This document shows positions 1-8,558 of a stretch of DNA of 64,000 nucleotides, in pieces. The DNA is taken from NCBI GenBank assembly GCA_963663525.2, contig CAXXHC010000003.1, positions 1,612,001-1,676,000 on the forward strand, given 5' to 3'. The translations under genes and the position numbers were made by a program. The notes beneath the pieces are model-generated. The model made no database searches. It was given only the letters and a program-made list of their open reading frames with translations, and had not been told where the DNA came from. Each line of letters starts with the position of its first letter. Within the stretch, counting starts at the first letter, position 1. Source of the stretch: G963663525 sp963663525 (lineage in GTDB: Bacteria > Myxococcota_A > SURF-8 > G963663525).

Positions 1-1
1 T

Positions 2-1222
2 GCGTTAACCAAGGTTATCGACAAGCTTGACATCCGCCGCCGCCAGGTCTTCGTCGAAGCGGTCATCATGGAAGTCCGCCTGAGCGTGGACCGTTCGCTG
101 GGTATCGCGATGAACGGCGGGTTCACCATGAGCGTCGATGGCGAAACGGTGCCGATCTACGCCGGAACCACTCTGGGAACGATGAGTTCGATTTCCATCG
201 ATCCGACCACGCTTTCCGGTATGGCGATGGGCGTGCAGGGACCGGATCTGGCCGGGACCGAAGGCATGGTCGGGGACAGTGCCATCCCGTCGTTCGGCGT
301 GTTGATGCAGGCGTTGCAGACCGATTCCAACGCCAACGTGCTTTCCACCCCGCACATTTTAACGACGGACAACGAAGAAGCGGAAATCGTCGTCGGTTCG
401 AACGTTCCGTTCATTACCGGATCGTCTCGGGACTCGAACAACAACCCCGTGCTTTCCATCCAGCGCCAGGACGTGGCCTTGACGATGAAGATCAAGCCGC
501 AGATCAACGAAAGCGATTTCGTCCGGCTCCAGGTGCAGCAGGAAGTGACGGAACTGGTTTCGATCTCGGAAACCCTCGGACCCACGACGACCAAGCGGGC
601 CGCGAAAAGCTCGGTGGTGGTCAAGGACAACCAGACGATCGTCATCGGCGGCATGTTGCGCGACCGCAACACGGAAGACATCGACAAGGTGCCGTTTTTG
701 GGAGATCTTCCCATTCTGGGGCGCTTGTTCCGCCGTGACCGGGACGCCAAGGAAAAAACCAACCTGCTGATTTTCCTCACGCCGCACATCATCAAGGACG
801 AGGAGGACTTCAAGCGCATCTACCGTCGAAAGATGGAAGAGCGCGCCGAATTCCTCAAGCGTTTCTACGGCGAGGACGACGACCTCATCGACTCGACGGA
901 TTACAACCAGAAGACCGGTATCGTCGAGCATATCCGGCAGACGATTTCCGACGAGGAGGACAAGGCCATCTCCGAGGAAAAGGCACGCCAGGAACGGGAA
1001 ACGCTGATTACGCCCAGCGACGAGCGCGGCATTTATGAAATCGGCGTGGGTTCCGAAGACGGCCCACTTTCCCTGGGCGGCGAGGAGGAAGACAGTGTGT
1101 CCGAGGAGGACGAAGGAGCTTCATCCCCCCCCACTGCCGTGCAGAGCGGCTACCGTTCGAAAAAAGATCTGATGCGGCACGTGTTCGAAACGCCGTCGTC
1201 CGACTCGGATGAGGAAGAGTAG
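2..1222 (+). CDS. gspD: Type II secretion secretin GspD, C-terminal part (5' end outside window)
   Basis: The frame is open from base 2 and enters with the secretin signature 'LDIRRRQVFVEAVIMEV', so the N-terminal signal peptide and N0-N2 domains lie before the window. The secretin barrel is clear: 'VPFITGSS' (gate region), 'IKPQINESDFVRLQV', and the closing motif 'VPFLGDLPILGRLFRR' followed by 'LLIFLTPHII'. GspD forms the outer-membrane channel of the T2SS. After the barrel is an unusually long acidic tail of about 130 residues (positions roughly 790-1220) rich in Glu and Asp and ending DSDEEE; this could be a pilotin-contact region or disordered. gspE starts 8 bp downstream in the same operon. 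Confidence 0.95.
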   Translation, partial: ALTKVIDKLDIRRRQVFVEAVIMEVRLSVDRSLGIAMNGGFTMSVDGETVPIYAGTTLGTMSSISIDPTTLSGMAMGVQGPDLAGTEGMVGDSAIPSFGVLMQALQTDSNANVLSTPHILTTDNEEAEIVVGSNVPFITGSSRDSNNNPVLSIQRQDVALTMKIKPQINESDFVRLQVQQEVTELVSISETLGPTTTKRAAKSSVVVKDNQTIVIGGMLRDRNTEDIDKVPFLGDLPILGRLFRRDRDAKEKTNLLIFLTPHIIKDEEDFKRIYRRKMEERAEFLKRFYGEDDDLIDSTDYNQKTGIVEHIRQTISDEEDKAISEEKARQERETLITPSDERGIYEIGVGSEDGPLSLGGEEEDSVSEEDEGASSPPTAVQSGYRSKKDLMRHVFETPSSDSDEEE

Positions 1223-1230
1223 GCGTCGCG

Positions 1231-2934
1231 ATGTTGCTGGGAGAAATACTACTCAAAGAAACCGAACTCAAGCCCGAAAAACTGGCTCGTGCACTGGAGA
1301 TCCAGGCCGAACGCGAGGGTCGTATCGGGGAAATCCTGCTGGGACAGAAGGAGATCAACGACGAGGAACTGGCCCACGCGCTGGCCACCCAGCTCGGTCT
1401 TCCCTACCTGGAGAAAATGCCGGGCGAATTGCCCATTTCCCTCGTCGAAAACATCCCGATCAACTACACCAAGCAATACCGCTTTCTTCCCATCGCTGTG
1501 GAAGAGCATTCCGTCACCATCGTCACCAGCGAGCCGCTGGAGCTTTTCGCCCTGGACGATCTGCGGCTGATGTTCGGCAAATCCATCGAGGTGAAGGTCT
1601 GCGGCTGGAACCGGCTGTTGTCTTCGATCAACCAGATTTACTCCGACGCCGGGGCGATGGGGCAGGATCTCTCCAAGGAGGAATTCAAGAAGGAAGAGGA
1701 AGATTCCCTGGACATCGACCAGGACATCCTCGAAGGCGGTCTGGAAGACGACGCGCCGGTAATCCGCTTCGTAAACAACATCCTCTTCCGTGCCGTTAAG
1801 GAAGGCGCGAGTGACGTGCACATCGAGCCGATGGAAAAGGACGTTGTGGTCCGGTTCCGTATCGACGGCGTGCTGTACGAGGTGGTGCGAATTCCCAAAC
1901 GGGCGCAATCGGCGGTCACCGCCCGTATCAAGATCATGGGCAACCTGAACATCGCCGAAAAGCGACTGCCCCAGGATGGCCGGATCAAGATCAAGATCGC
2001 CGGCAAGGACATCGACATCCGCCTGTCCACGTTGCCCACCAGTCACGGCGAACGTACCGTGATGCGTCTGCTCGACCGTTCCGCCGTACTTCTGGCGATG
2101 AGCCAGTTGGGATTTCTTGAAGGCAACCTCGAAATTTTCGCCCAGCTTATCAGCCAGCCCCACGGCATCATCCTGGTGACGGGTCCGACCGGTTCGGGGA
2201 AAACCACCACGCTGTATTCGGCGCTTTCCAAGATCAACACGCCGGACAAGAACATCATTACCGTAGAAGATCCGGTCGAGTACCAGCTTCCCGGAATCGG
2301 CCAGATTCCCGTGAATCGCAAGATCGACATGACCTTCGCCAACGGTCTGCGCGCCATCCTGCGTCAAGACCCGGACGTCGTGATGATCGGTGAAATCCGC
2401 GACCACGAAACGGCGGAAATCGCCATTCAGGCGTCCTTGACCGGTCACCTGGTCTTTTCCACCGTGCACACCAACGACGCCGCCAGCACGATTACCCGTC
2501 TCGTGGACATGAACATCGAGCGCTTCCTCGTGGCGTCCTCGGTGATCGGTATCATGGCCCAGCGTTTGGTTCGCCTGCTGTGCAAGACCTGCAAAATCCC
2601 CCGCGAGCCTACTCGGGCCGAAATGATTCAGATGGGTTTGAGCAAGTCCGAACTCGCCGAGATGAACATCTTCGGTCCCAAGGGCTGCCCCACCTGTCTC
2701 GGGATGGGCTACAAGGGCCGGAGCGGTATTCACGAACTGTTGGTCGTCAACGAGGAAATCCAGACCATGATCCTCCAGGCGACCGATGCCAACCAGATCA
2801 AAAGAGAAGCGTTGAACAACGGGATGCTCACGCTGCGAATGGACGGAATCGAGAAAATCAAGCGCGGCTGGACCTCGGTGGAGGAAGTCATGCGCGTCAC
2901 TCAGGACGAGATCGTCGCCCTGGACAACGAGTAA
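1231..2934 (+). CDS. gspE: Type II secretion ATPase GspE
   Basis: 567 aa, the usual size of GspE/PilB ATPases. The N-terminal MshEN/GspE-N region ('GEILL', 'IGEILL', 'LATQLGLPYL') precedes the ATPase domain. Walker A GPTGSGKT lies at about residues 318-325, the Asp-box and Walker B 'DPDVVMIGEIRD' at about 379-390, and the two halves of the zinc tetracysteine (CKTC at about 451 and CPTC at about 486) near the C-terminus. It is the cytoplasmic motor driving pseudopilus assembly, docking on GspL and GspF. The ATG at 1231 lies just after the gspD stop, and gspF follows after 9 bp. Confidence 0.97.
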   Translation: MLLGEILLKETELKPEKLARALEIQAEREGRIGEILLGQKEINDEELAHALATQLGLPYLEKMPGELPISLVENIPINYTKQYRFLPIAVEEHSVTIVTSEPLELFALDDLRLMFGKSIEVKVCGWNRLLSSINQIYSDAGAMGQDLSKEEFKKEEEDSLDIDQDILEGGLEDDAPVIRFVNNILFRAVKEGASDVHIEPMEKDVVVRFRIDGVLYEVVRIPKRAQSAVTARIKIMGNLNIAEKRLPQDGRIKIKIAGKDIDIRLSTLPTSHGERTVMRLLDRSAVLLAMSQLGFLEGNLEIFAQLISQPHGIILVTGPTGSGKTTTLYSALSKINTPDKNIITVEDPVEYQLPGIGQIPVNRKIDMTFANGLRAILRQDPDVVMIGEIRDHETAEIAIQASLTGHLVFSTVHTNDAASTITRLVDMNIERFLVASSVIGIMAQRLVRLLCKTCKIPREPTRAEMIQMGLSKSELAEMNIFGPKGCPTCLGMGYKGRSGIHELLVVNEEIQTMILQATDANQIKREALNNGMLTLRMDGIEKIKRGWTSVEEVMRVTQDEIVALDNE

Positions 2935-2943
2935 GGAACCGTA

Positions 2944-4230
2944 ATGCCGGTGTTCGAGTGGAAAGGAATCGATGCCAAGGGCCGCAACAAAAAGGGGCTC
3001 GTGGATTCGGATTCTGTTCGTTCGGCCAAGGCGAGGATGAAGGCCGAGGGAATCTATCTTACCGAAATGAGGGAGGTTTCCTCGAAAAAGGCTTCCAAGG
3101 CTGCCGCCGCTTCGTCCACTGGTGAAAAGAAAAGCGTGTTGTCCGGCATTTCGCTGGATATGGAAGTGGATCTCCAAAAATACTTCCAGACCATCGGCGC
3201 CCAGGAAATCTCCGTGTTCACGCGGCTGTTGGCCAACCTCGTGGGCGCGAATATTCCCATCGTCGAGGCGCTCACGGCGATCATCGACCAGGTGGAAAAC
3301 GAGAAATTCAAGCGGGTGCTGAGCGAGATCCGCGAGAGCGTCAACGAGGGTTCGTCCCTTTCCAAAGCCATGGCGCAGCACCCGAAGCTCTTCCCGCCGT
3401 TGTATACGAACATGGTGGCTGCGGGTGAAAGCTCCGGTGCGCTCGAAGTGGTCATGTCGCGCCTGGCGGATTTCAGCGAAAACCAGATGGCGTTGCGCTC
3501 CAAAATCTTTTCCGCGTTGACCTACCCGATCTTGATGCTGGTGATGATGATGGGCATCGTGGCGGTGCTGTTCGTCGTCGTCATCCCGAAAATCACCGAG
3601 ATTTTCGACAACATGAACGTCACCCTGCCGCTGGCCACCCAACTTCTTATCGGAGTCGCCAATTTCGCGACGAATTACTGGTGGCTGGTGATTGGCATGA
3701 TCGTGGCCGTGATTTTTACGTTTCGCTGGTGGAAAAACACAAAGAAAGGCCGCTTGAAGTGGGATACCTTCAAGCTGAGGGTTCCATTGTTCGGAGTGCT
3801 CGTGCGGATGATCGCCGTCAGCCGCTTTACACGTACTCTGTCCACCTTGCTGGCCAGCGGTGTGCCGCTGCTGTCGGCGATGGATATCGTCAAAAACATT
3901 CTCAATAATCGTTTGTTGCAGGACGTGCTGGAAAAGGCGCGAGGAGAAGTGCGCGAGGGCGAAAGCATCGCCGATCCGCTCAAGCGTAGCGGTGAATTTC
4001 CGCCGATCGTCACGCACATGATCGCCATCGGCGAAAAGACGGGCCAGTTGGAGGAAATGTTGGGACACGTGGCGAAAAACTACGATACCCAGGTGGAATC
4101 CCGGCTCAATTCGCTGGTGTCGTTCCTGGAGCCGGTCATGCTGATCATTCTCGCCGTACTCGTCGTGTCCATCGTACTTTCGATTCTGCTGCCCTTGATG
4201 GAAATCAGCCAGGGCATGGGGAAAATCTGA
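2944..4230 (+). CDS. gspF: Type II secretion inner-membrane platform protein GspF
   Basis: 428 aa with two T2SSF domains, each a cytoplasmic helical bundle followed by membrane segments. The motifs 'FTRLLANLVGANIPIVEAL' (first domain) and 'FTRTLSTLLASGVPLLSAM' (second) are diagnostic. Hydrophobic segments lie near residues 195-220, 240-260 and 395-420. The N-terminus 'MPVFEWKGIDAKG' is typical of the family and fixes the start. It is the polytopic platform for the GspE ATPase. The stop codon overlaps an ATG of the next frame (TGATG), consistent with coupled translation. Confidence 0.96.
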   Translation: MPVFEWKGIDAKGRNKKGLVDSDSVRSAKARMKAEGIYLTEMREVSSKKASKAAAASSTGEKKSVLSGISLDMEVDLQKYFQTIGAQEISVFTRLLANLVGANIPIVEALTAIIDQVENEKFKRVLSEIRESVNEGSSLSKAMAQHPKLFPPLYTNMVAAGESSGALEVVMSRLADFSENQMALRSKIFSALTYPILMLVMMMGIVAVLFVVVIPKITEIFDNMNVTLPLATQLLIGVANFATNYWWLVIGMIVAVIFTFRWWKNTKKGRLKWDTFKLRVPLFGVLVRMIAVSRFTRTLSTLLASGVPLLSAMDIVKNILNNRLLQDVLEKARGEVREGESIADPLKRSGEFPPIVTHMIAIGEKTGQLEEMLGHVAKNYDTQVESRLNSLVSFLEPVMLIILAVLVVSIVLSILLPLMEISQGMGKI

Positions 4231-4247
4231 TGGAAAAGGAATCCGAA

Positions 4248-4610
4248 ATGAAAACCGGTCTGTCACTGACCTCGATCTCGCTTCCGGCGATGGCTTTCGC
4301 CGTCGCGGTGCTCGCCTGGGTGCTTTGCCTGAGCAGTTGCTCGGAAGACGGCGAAATCAAACAGGTGGCGCTGGATATCGACGCCATCGAGTACGCCGCC
4401 GAGCTGTACAAGCTCGATCATCGCGCCTACCCGGAGTCTATCGTCAAACTGAAGGGAAAATACCTGGAACAGGCTCCCGTCGATCCCTGGGGCAACGATT
4501 ACAATTTCCGTTTTCCGGGATTACGCAACCGTAAAGGCATCGACATCTGGTCCGCCGGTCCCGACGAGGAATCGGGCACCGGGGACGATATCGTCAACTG
4601 GAACGAATGA
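4248..4610 (+). CDS. GspG-like C-terminal domain carried on a lipoprotein
   Basis: 120 aa from 4248 (126 aa if the overlapping ATG at 4230 is used). I prefer 4248 because AAGGA lies 7 bases upstream and the product then starts with a classical signal peptide. The N-terminus is not a prepilin: there is no G/F-T-L-x-E motif. Instead a hydrophobic run ends in 'LCLSSC', a lipobox. The rest matches the C-terminal domain of the major pseudopilin, with 'AAELYKLDHRAYPES', 'DPWGNDYNFRFPG' and 'DIWSAGPDEESGTGDDI', including the calcium-binding loop. It sits between gspF and gspG. Inference: a membrane-anchored partner or decoy of the pseudopilus, probably a gspG duplication with a replaced N-terminus. 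Confidence 0.85.
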   Translation: MKTGLSLTSISLPAMAFAVAVLAWVLCLSSCSEDGEIKQVALDIDAIEYAAELYKLDHRAYPESIVKLKGKYLEQAPVDPWGNDYNFRFPGLRNRKGIDIWSAGPDEESGTGDDIVNWNE

Positions 4611-4665
4611 ATATGTATAGGAAAAACGTTTTACGGGCATTCACAAGGATGAAGGAGGCAAACCA

Positions 4666-5085
4666 ATGAGACTCGGTTCCACAAGCGGTATGACGCTGCT
4701 GGAAATCATGGTGGTGATCGTGATTATCGGCCTGATCGGTTCTCTGGTCGGTGTGGCCGTATTCGAACGGCTGGGCGAGGCCAGCGACCGCACGGCGCGC
4801 ATTCAGATCGGCAACATTCAGCAGGCTTGCGACCTGTTCCGGCTCGATAACAAGAAATACCCCAGTGGTTTGAGCGAGTTGGCCAATCCTCCGGGACGCG
4901 GTTCCAAGCGGGCCTACATGCCCAAAATCCCGAAAGATCCCTGGGGCAACGACTACCAGTACCGCAATCCCGGCAGCCAGAACAAAGGCGGCGTGGACAT
5001 CTGGTCCACCGGTGAGGACGGCGTGGACGGCGGCAGCGACGACATCGGCAACTGGCAGCTCGACGAGGCGGAAGACGAGGAATAA
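4666..5085 (+). CDS. gspG: Major pseudopilin GspG
   Basis: 139 aa, standard size. The prepilin-peptidase site is G8/M9 in 'SGMTLLEIMVV', with the conserved Glu at mature position 5, then a hydrophobic N-terminal helix. The C-terminal domain has 'DPWGNDYQYRNPG' and the Ca2+-site region 'DIWSTGEDG'. It is the main subunit of the T2SS pseudopilus. A Shine-Dalgarno AAGGAGG lies about 10 bases before the ATG, so it is probably strongly translated relative to its neighbours. Confidence 0.97.
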   Translation: MRLGSTSGMTLLEIMVVIVIIGLIGSLVGVAVFERLGEASDRTARIQIGNIQQACDLFRLDNKKYPSGLSELANPPGRGSKRAYMPKIPKDPWGNDYQYRNPGSQNKGGVDIWSTGEDGVDGGSDDIGNWQLDEAEDEE

Positions 5086-5124
5086 TCCTCCTTTCCCGAA
5101 AGCGATGGAGCGAAACGCGGCGAT

Positions 5125-5922
5125 ATGACGCGAAACGGCACAAATCGGCGGGGATTCACGCTGATCGAAATGGTGGTGGCGGTGTTCATCATCGCGATGA
5201 TTTTCGCCATTTCCGTGCCGACGATCAACAACATGACCCGCGTCCACATGCGCACGGCGGCGAACAAACTGGCTGGAAATATCAAGTACTTATACGACCG
5301 CGCCGTGCTGGAGAAAGTCTACATCCGCCTCGTGTTCGACCTCGACGAAGGGGTCTACTATCCCGAATCCACGCCGGATCGTTACTTTTTGCGCAAAGAT
5401 CCGCTCGAAGTGGAAGACGGCATAGTCGTCAAGACCGAGGACGAACTCAACGAGGAGGAGGAAGAAGAGGAAGAAAGCATCTTCGACCGCCTGTTCAGCA
5501 ACGATATTCTCGGTATCAACCCGGACCCCGAAGAGGAGGAGGAATCCTACGGCCCCAGCACCAACTGGAGCGGCTGGGACAAATTCTCCGAGCGTTTCAA
5601 GAAGAAAAGGGCCAAGTTCGGGGGCTATCAGGCGGAACTCTCGAAAAAGGAGAAACTGCCCAAAGGCGTGGCGATTTACCGCATGTATACGCCCGGCCTC
5701 GAAGAGCCTGTCGAGCACGGCCAGGTCTACATGCATTTTTTCCCCCACGGCTACGTGGAACAGGCGGTGATCTACCTCGTCGAGGAAGACGACCTCGAAG
5801 CCGAGAGCGAGGAGGACATGGGGATCTGGTCGCTGGTCGTGAGTCCTTTGACCGGGCTGGCGACGATCTACAACGAGCCTGTCGAGATTCCCGAACCGGT
5901 GATGGATGAGGAGGAATGGTAA
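5125..5922 (+). CDS. gspH: Minor pseudopilin GspH with acidic insertion
   Basis: 265 aa, long for GspH (usually about 150-200). The prepilin motif 'RRGFTLIEMVVAV' has cleavage at G10/F11 and Glu at +5. The beta-rich GspH region follows ('VRLVFDL', 'GVAIYR'). Roughly residues 100-155 form a Glu-rich low-complexity insertion (several EEEE runs) not expected in the family. It is probably one of the tip or minor pseudopilins. gspI overlaps its stop (TAATG). Confidence 0.88.
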   Translation: MTRNGTNRRGFTLIEMVVAVFIIAMIFAISVPTINNMTRVHMRTAANKLAGNIKYLYDRAVLEKVYIRLVFDLDEGVYYPESTPDRYFLRKDPLEVEDGIVVKTEDELNEEEEEEEESIFDRLFSNDILGINPDPEEEEESYGPSTNWSGWDKFSERFKKKRAKFGGYQAELSKKEKLPKGVAIYRMYTPGLEEPVEHGQVYMHFFPHGYVEQAVIYLVEEDDLEAESEEDMGIWSLVVSPLTGLATIYNEPVEIPEPVMDEEEW

Positions 5923-6509
5923 TGATTTCCGCCCGTTCCAACCGTTCCGGGTTCACGCTGCTCGAAGTCGTGGTGGCGATCGGCATTCTGGCCATCAGTC
6001 TCGTGGCGATTTTCGAAATGCAGGGTGGAAACATCGAAACCGCCATGCGCACGCGGGATATCACCGTTGCGACGCTCCTGGCGCGTTCCAAGATGATCGA
6101 CATCGAGCAGGAACTGTTCGAAGAGGGATTCACCGACTTCGAGGAATCCATGTCGGGTACGTTCGAAGACGAGGGCTGGCCGGAATTTTCCTGGGAAGCC
6201 GACCTGACCAAGGTCGAAATCCCCATTCCCGATTCCTTTCCCGGCGCGGACGAAAACCCCAATGCCGCCCTGATGATGGGTTCGGCCTCGTTCATTACGG
6301 ATCTGATTAAAAATGCGTTGCGCGAATGCGCCCTGACCGTTACCTGGGACGTCGGCGGCGACCCGCGCGAACTCATGGTGACGACTCATTTCATCGACCT
6401 GACCAAGGCAACGCTGCTGGAAAGCACGTCTTCGTCTCGCAGTTCGGCAGCCAAAAACACGACCGGTTCGACGACCAGTACGTCTACCAGCACGACGACG
6501 AGCAAATGA
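5922..6509 (+). CDS. gspI: Minor pseudopilin GspI
   Basis: 195 aa from the ATG at 5922, which overlaps the gspH stop; an in-frame ATG at 5916 is also possible, but GAGGAA is well spaced for 5922. The prepilin motif 'SGFTLLEVVVAIGILAISL' has cleavage at G10/F11 and Glu at +5. The tail is a Ser/Thr-rich stretch of about 35 residues after 'LMVTTHFIDL'. GspI nucleates the pseudopilus tip with GspJ and GspK, encoded next. Confidence 0.9.
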   Translation: MISARSNRSGFTLLEVVVAIGILAISLVAIFEMQGGNIETAMRTRDITVATLLARSKMIDIEQELFEEGFTDFEESMSGTFEDEGWPEFSWEADLTKVEIPIPDSFPGADENPNAALMMGSASFITDLIKNALRECALTVTWDVGGDPRELMVTTHFIDLTKATLLESTSSSRSSAAKNTTGSTTSTSTSTTTSK

Positions 6510-7237
6510 TGCATGTGAAGATCGACAATCTATCGAAATTCATCAGGAAAAACGCCACGCCGCGTTTTTTCAGGCGCAGTTGCTTCACGTTGATGGAAGT
6601 GATGGTCGCCACGATGATTTTGGGCATGATAACCACGGTAATCTATGCCTCGTTTGCCCAAACCCTTGAAATCCCAGGACAACTTCGCGAAATCCACGAA
6701 CGCTATCACAAGATCCGAATGGCGATGAATCGCATCTGCCGCGAAGTCTCCATGGCGTATCTGTCCAAACACATCAATCCGAACCAGGACGAAAGCCCGA
6801 ACTATATTTTTCGCATCAAGGAAAACTCTCCTGGCGACCGCCTGGACTTCACTTCTTTCGCCAATTGGCGACGCTACGAGAATACTCCCGTGTCGGATCA
6901 GTGCGAAATCGGCTATTTCCTCCAGGAAGACCCCGAAGTCCGCGACCGCATCAACCTGGTGCGTCGCCAGCAGGATTTCATCGACCACGAACCCGGTTGG
7001 GGCGGCGTGGTGGAAGTGTTGTGCGAGGACGTGGTGGACTTCCAGGTCTATGCCTGGAAGGAGGAAGAGGAAGAGTGGGGCGAGGAATGGGATTCCAGCC
7101 AGTTGGAACAATCCAACACGCTGCCGAAAATCATCCGTATCGAGTTGACGATCCAGGACGATGAAGGCGAGCGCACGACGTTTTATACGAAAGCCCAGGT
7201 GATGTTGAACAAACCTATTGATTTCAATTCGCTTTAG
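6506..7237 (+). CDS. gspJ: Minor pseudopilin GspJ (Cys at the -1 processing position)
   Basis: 243 aa; start ATGATG at 6506/6509 overlapping the gspI stop. Reading further upstream only extends into gspI, so the longer open frame is rejected. The prepilin motif is 'RRSCFTLMEVMVATMI': Glu at +5 is present, but the residue before the cleavage site is Cys26 instead of the near-invariant Gly. The leader of 26 residues is long. The C-terminal domain is GspJ-like ('YFLQEDPEVRDRINLVRR', 'VVEVLCEDVVDFQVYAW') and carries a Glu-rich stretch. Order and length support GspJ. Confidence 0.88.
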   Translation: MMHVKIDNLSKFIRKNATPRFFRRSCFTLMEVMVATMILGMITTVIYASFAQTLEIPGQLREIHERYHKIRMAMNRICREVSMAYLSKHINPNQDESPNYIFRIKENSPGDRLDFTSFANWRRYENTPVSDQCEIGYFLQEDPEVRDRINLVRRQQDFIDHEPGWGGVVEVLCEDVVDFQVYAWKEEEEEWGEEWDSSQLEQSNTLPKIIRIELTIQDDEGERTTFYTKAQVMLNKPIDFNSL

Positions 7238-7264
7238 AGGAAAGAGAAGGGATTTTCAACAGTT

Positions 7265-8557
7265 ATGACTGAGAAACGGGAAACATCGACACGCGAAACG
7301 GGACGCGCCACGGGCTACCGGACGTCCCGGCGTCCCGAAGCTCTGAAAGGGCGAAGCGGCATCGCGTTGATTATGGTGCTTTCCGTGGTCGTGATCCTGA
7401 TTACCGTGACCGTGCAGATGCAGTGGGAGTCGCGGGTGTACATTTCTTTGGCGGCCAACGAGCGCGACACCCTCAAGGCGCAGTACATGGCCCGGTCGGC
7501 GCTGGCGTTCGCCAAGCTGATTATCCACCTGCAAGGCACGGTGGACAACATGCTCAAGCGCTTCTCGAAATCTTTCGGCGGCAATCCTCCCAACATCCAG
7601 CTCTGGCAGCTCATTCCCATCGATTCCGGGCTGGCGCGCATGGTTGCGGGAGGCGGTTTCGGAGCCGCCGAACAAAACGATTTGCTGGCCCCGGTGTTGG
7701 GGACGCCGGACGAGCCGGGAGGCGAAACCAAGGACGTCGTGACGGACCAGAGCGCCCTGCAACTTGGCGAAGCCGAGGGATTCGGCAATTTCGACGGCCA
7801 TTTTCACGCGGATGTCAAGGACGAAGAGTCGCGCATCAACATCAACATCCGTCCCAACGATACCAAGCGCGTGGAGATGTTCAAAGACCAGTTGCGAAAA
7901 CTGTTTCGACCGACCCGTTTCAACATGATGTTCGAAAATCCCCACGAAAACGGCGACTACTACGACCGCGAGGAGATGATCGCCACGATTCTCGACTGGA
8001 TCGACCCCGACCTGGAACGCCAGGGCTTCAACGGGGGAGACGAGCGCGACCGGATGGACGACATCGAAGAGGACAAACGTCCCCCGATCAAAAACCATTT
8101 TTTCGATTCGCTCGAAGAGTTGCGGTTGGTGCCGGGGGTGACGGACCAGTTCTGGGACTTCTTCGCCGAGAGTTTCACCGTGTACCGCACGCAGAAAATC
8201 AACGTGAATACCGCCGACCCGCAGGTGCTGGTCTCGCTGATCGAGCAGTTCACTCCCGATCTGCTCTACACCGAGGAAGACCTGTTGTCGTTTGCGAACA
8301 AGATTCTGGCCTTCAGGGATGAAAACTACGGATTCAACAACGAAGAGCATTTCATCAACACGATCACCGGTGCGGGAGACTATCTGGACATCGAGTTGGA
8401 GGAAGAAGCGAAGGCCCGCAAGGAAATGAAGAGTATGATTACCGTCAAACCCGAGACTTTCACCATTTACGCCCAAGGCGACGCGGGCGAGGTGATGGTC
8501 ACGCTGCATGTTGTCATCAAGCGCGACGGCACGCTGCTCTACTACAGGGAGGAGTGA
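7265..8557 (+). CDS. gspK: Minor pseudopilin GspK
   Basis: 430 aa. A long basic leader ends at G32/I33 in 'RSGIALIMVLSVVVILI'. As in other GspK proteins, mature position 5 is not Glu (it is Met). The large globular part has the helical SAM-like region and the calcium-binding region ('DWIDPDLERQGFNG'), plus 'NVNTADPQVL', typical of the GspK helix-hairpin-helix. GspK caps the pseudopilus tip. The stop is followed after one base by the gspL start. Confidence 0.93.
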   Translation: MTEKRETSTRETGRATGYRTSRRPEALKGRSGIALIMVLSVVVILITVTVQMQWESRVYISLAANERDTLKAQYMARSALAFAKLIIHLQGTVDNMLKRFSKSFGGNPPNIQLWQLIPIDSGLARMVAGGGFGAAEQNDLLAPVLGTPDEPGGETKDVVTDQSALQLGEAEGFGNFDGHFHADVKDEESRININIRPNDTKRVEMFKDQLRKLFRPTRFNMMFENPHENGDYYDREEMIATILDWIDPDLERQGFNGGDERDRMDDIEEDKRPPIKNHFFDSLEELRLVPGVTDQFWDFFAESFTVYRTQKINVNTADPQVLVSLIEQFTPDLLYTEEDLLSFANKILAFRDENYGFNNEEHFINTITGAGDYLDIELEEEAKARKEMKSMITVKPETFTIYAQGDAGEVMVTLHVVIKRDGTLLYYREE

Positions 8558-8558
8558 C

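Noticed and set aside
1249..4266. 1005-codon open frame on the minus strand
   Set aside because: Antisense shadow of gspE and gspF in GC-rich DNA; His/Asp/Gln-rich translation without any domain pattern.
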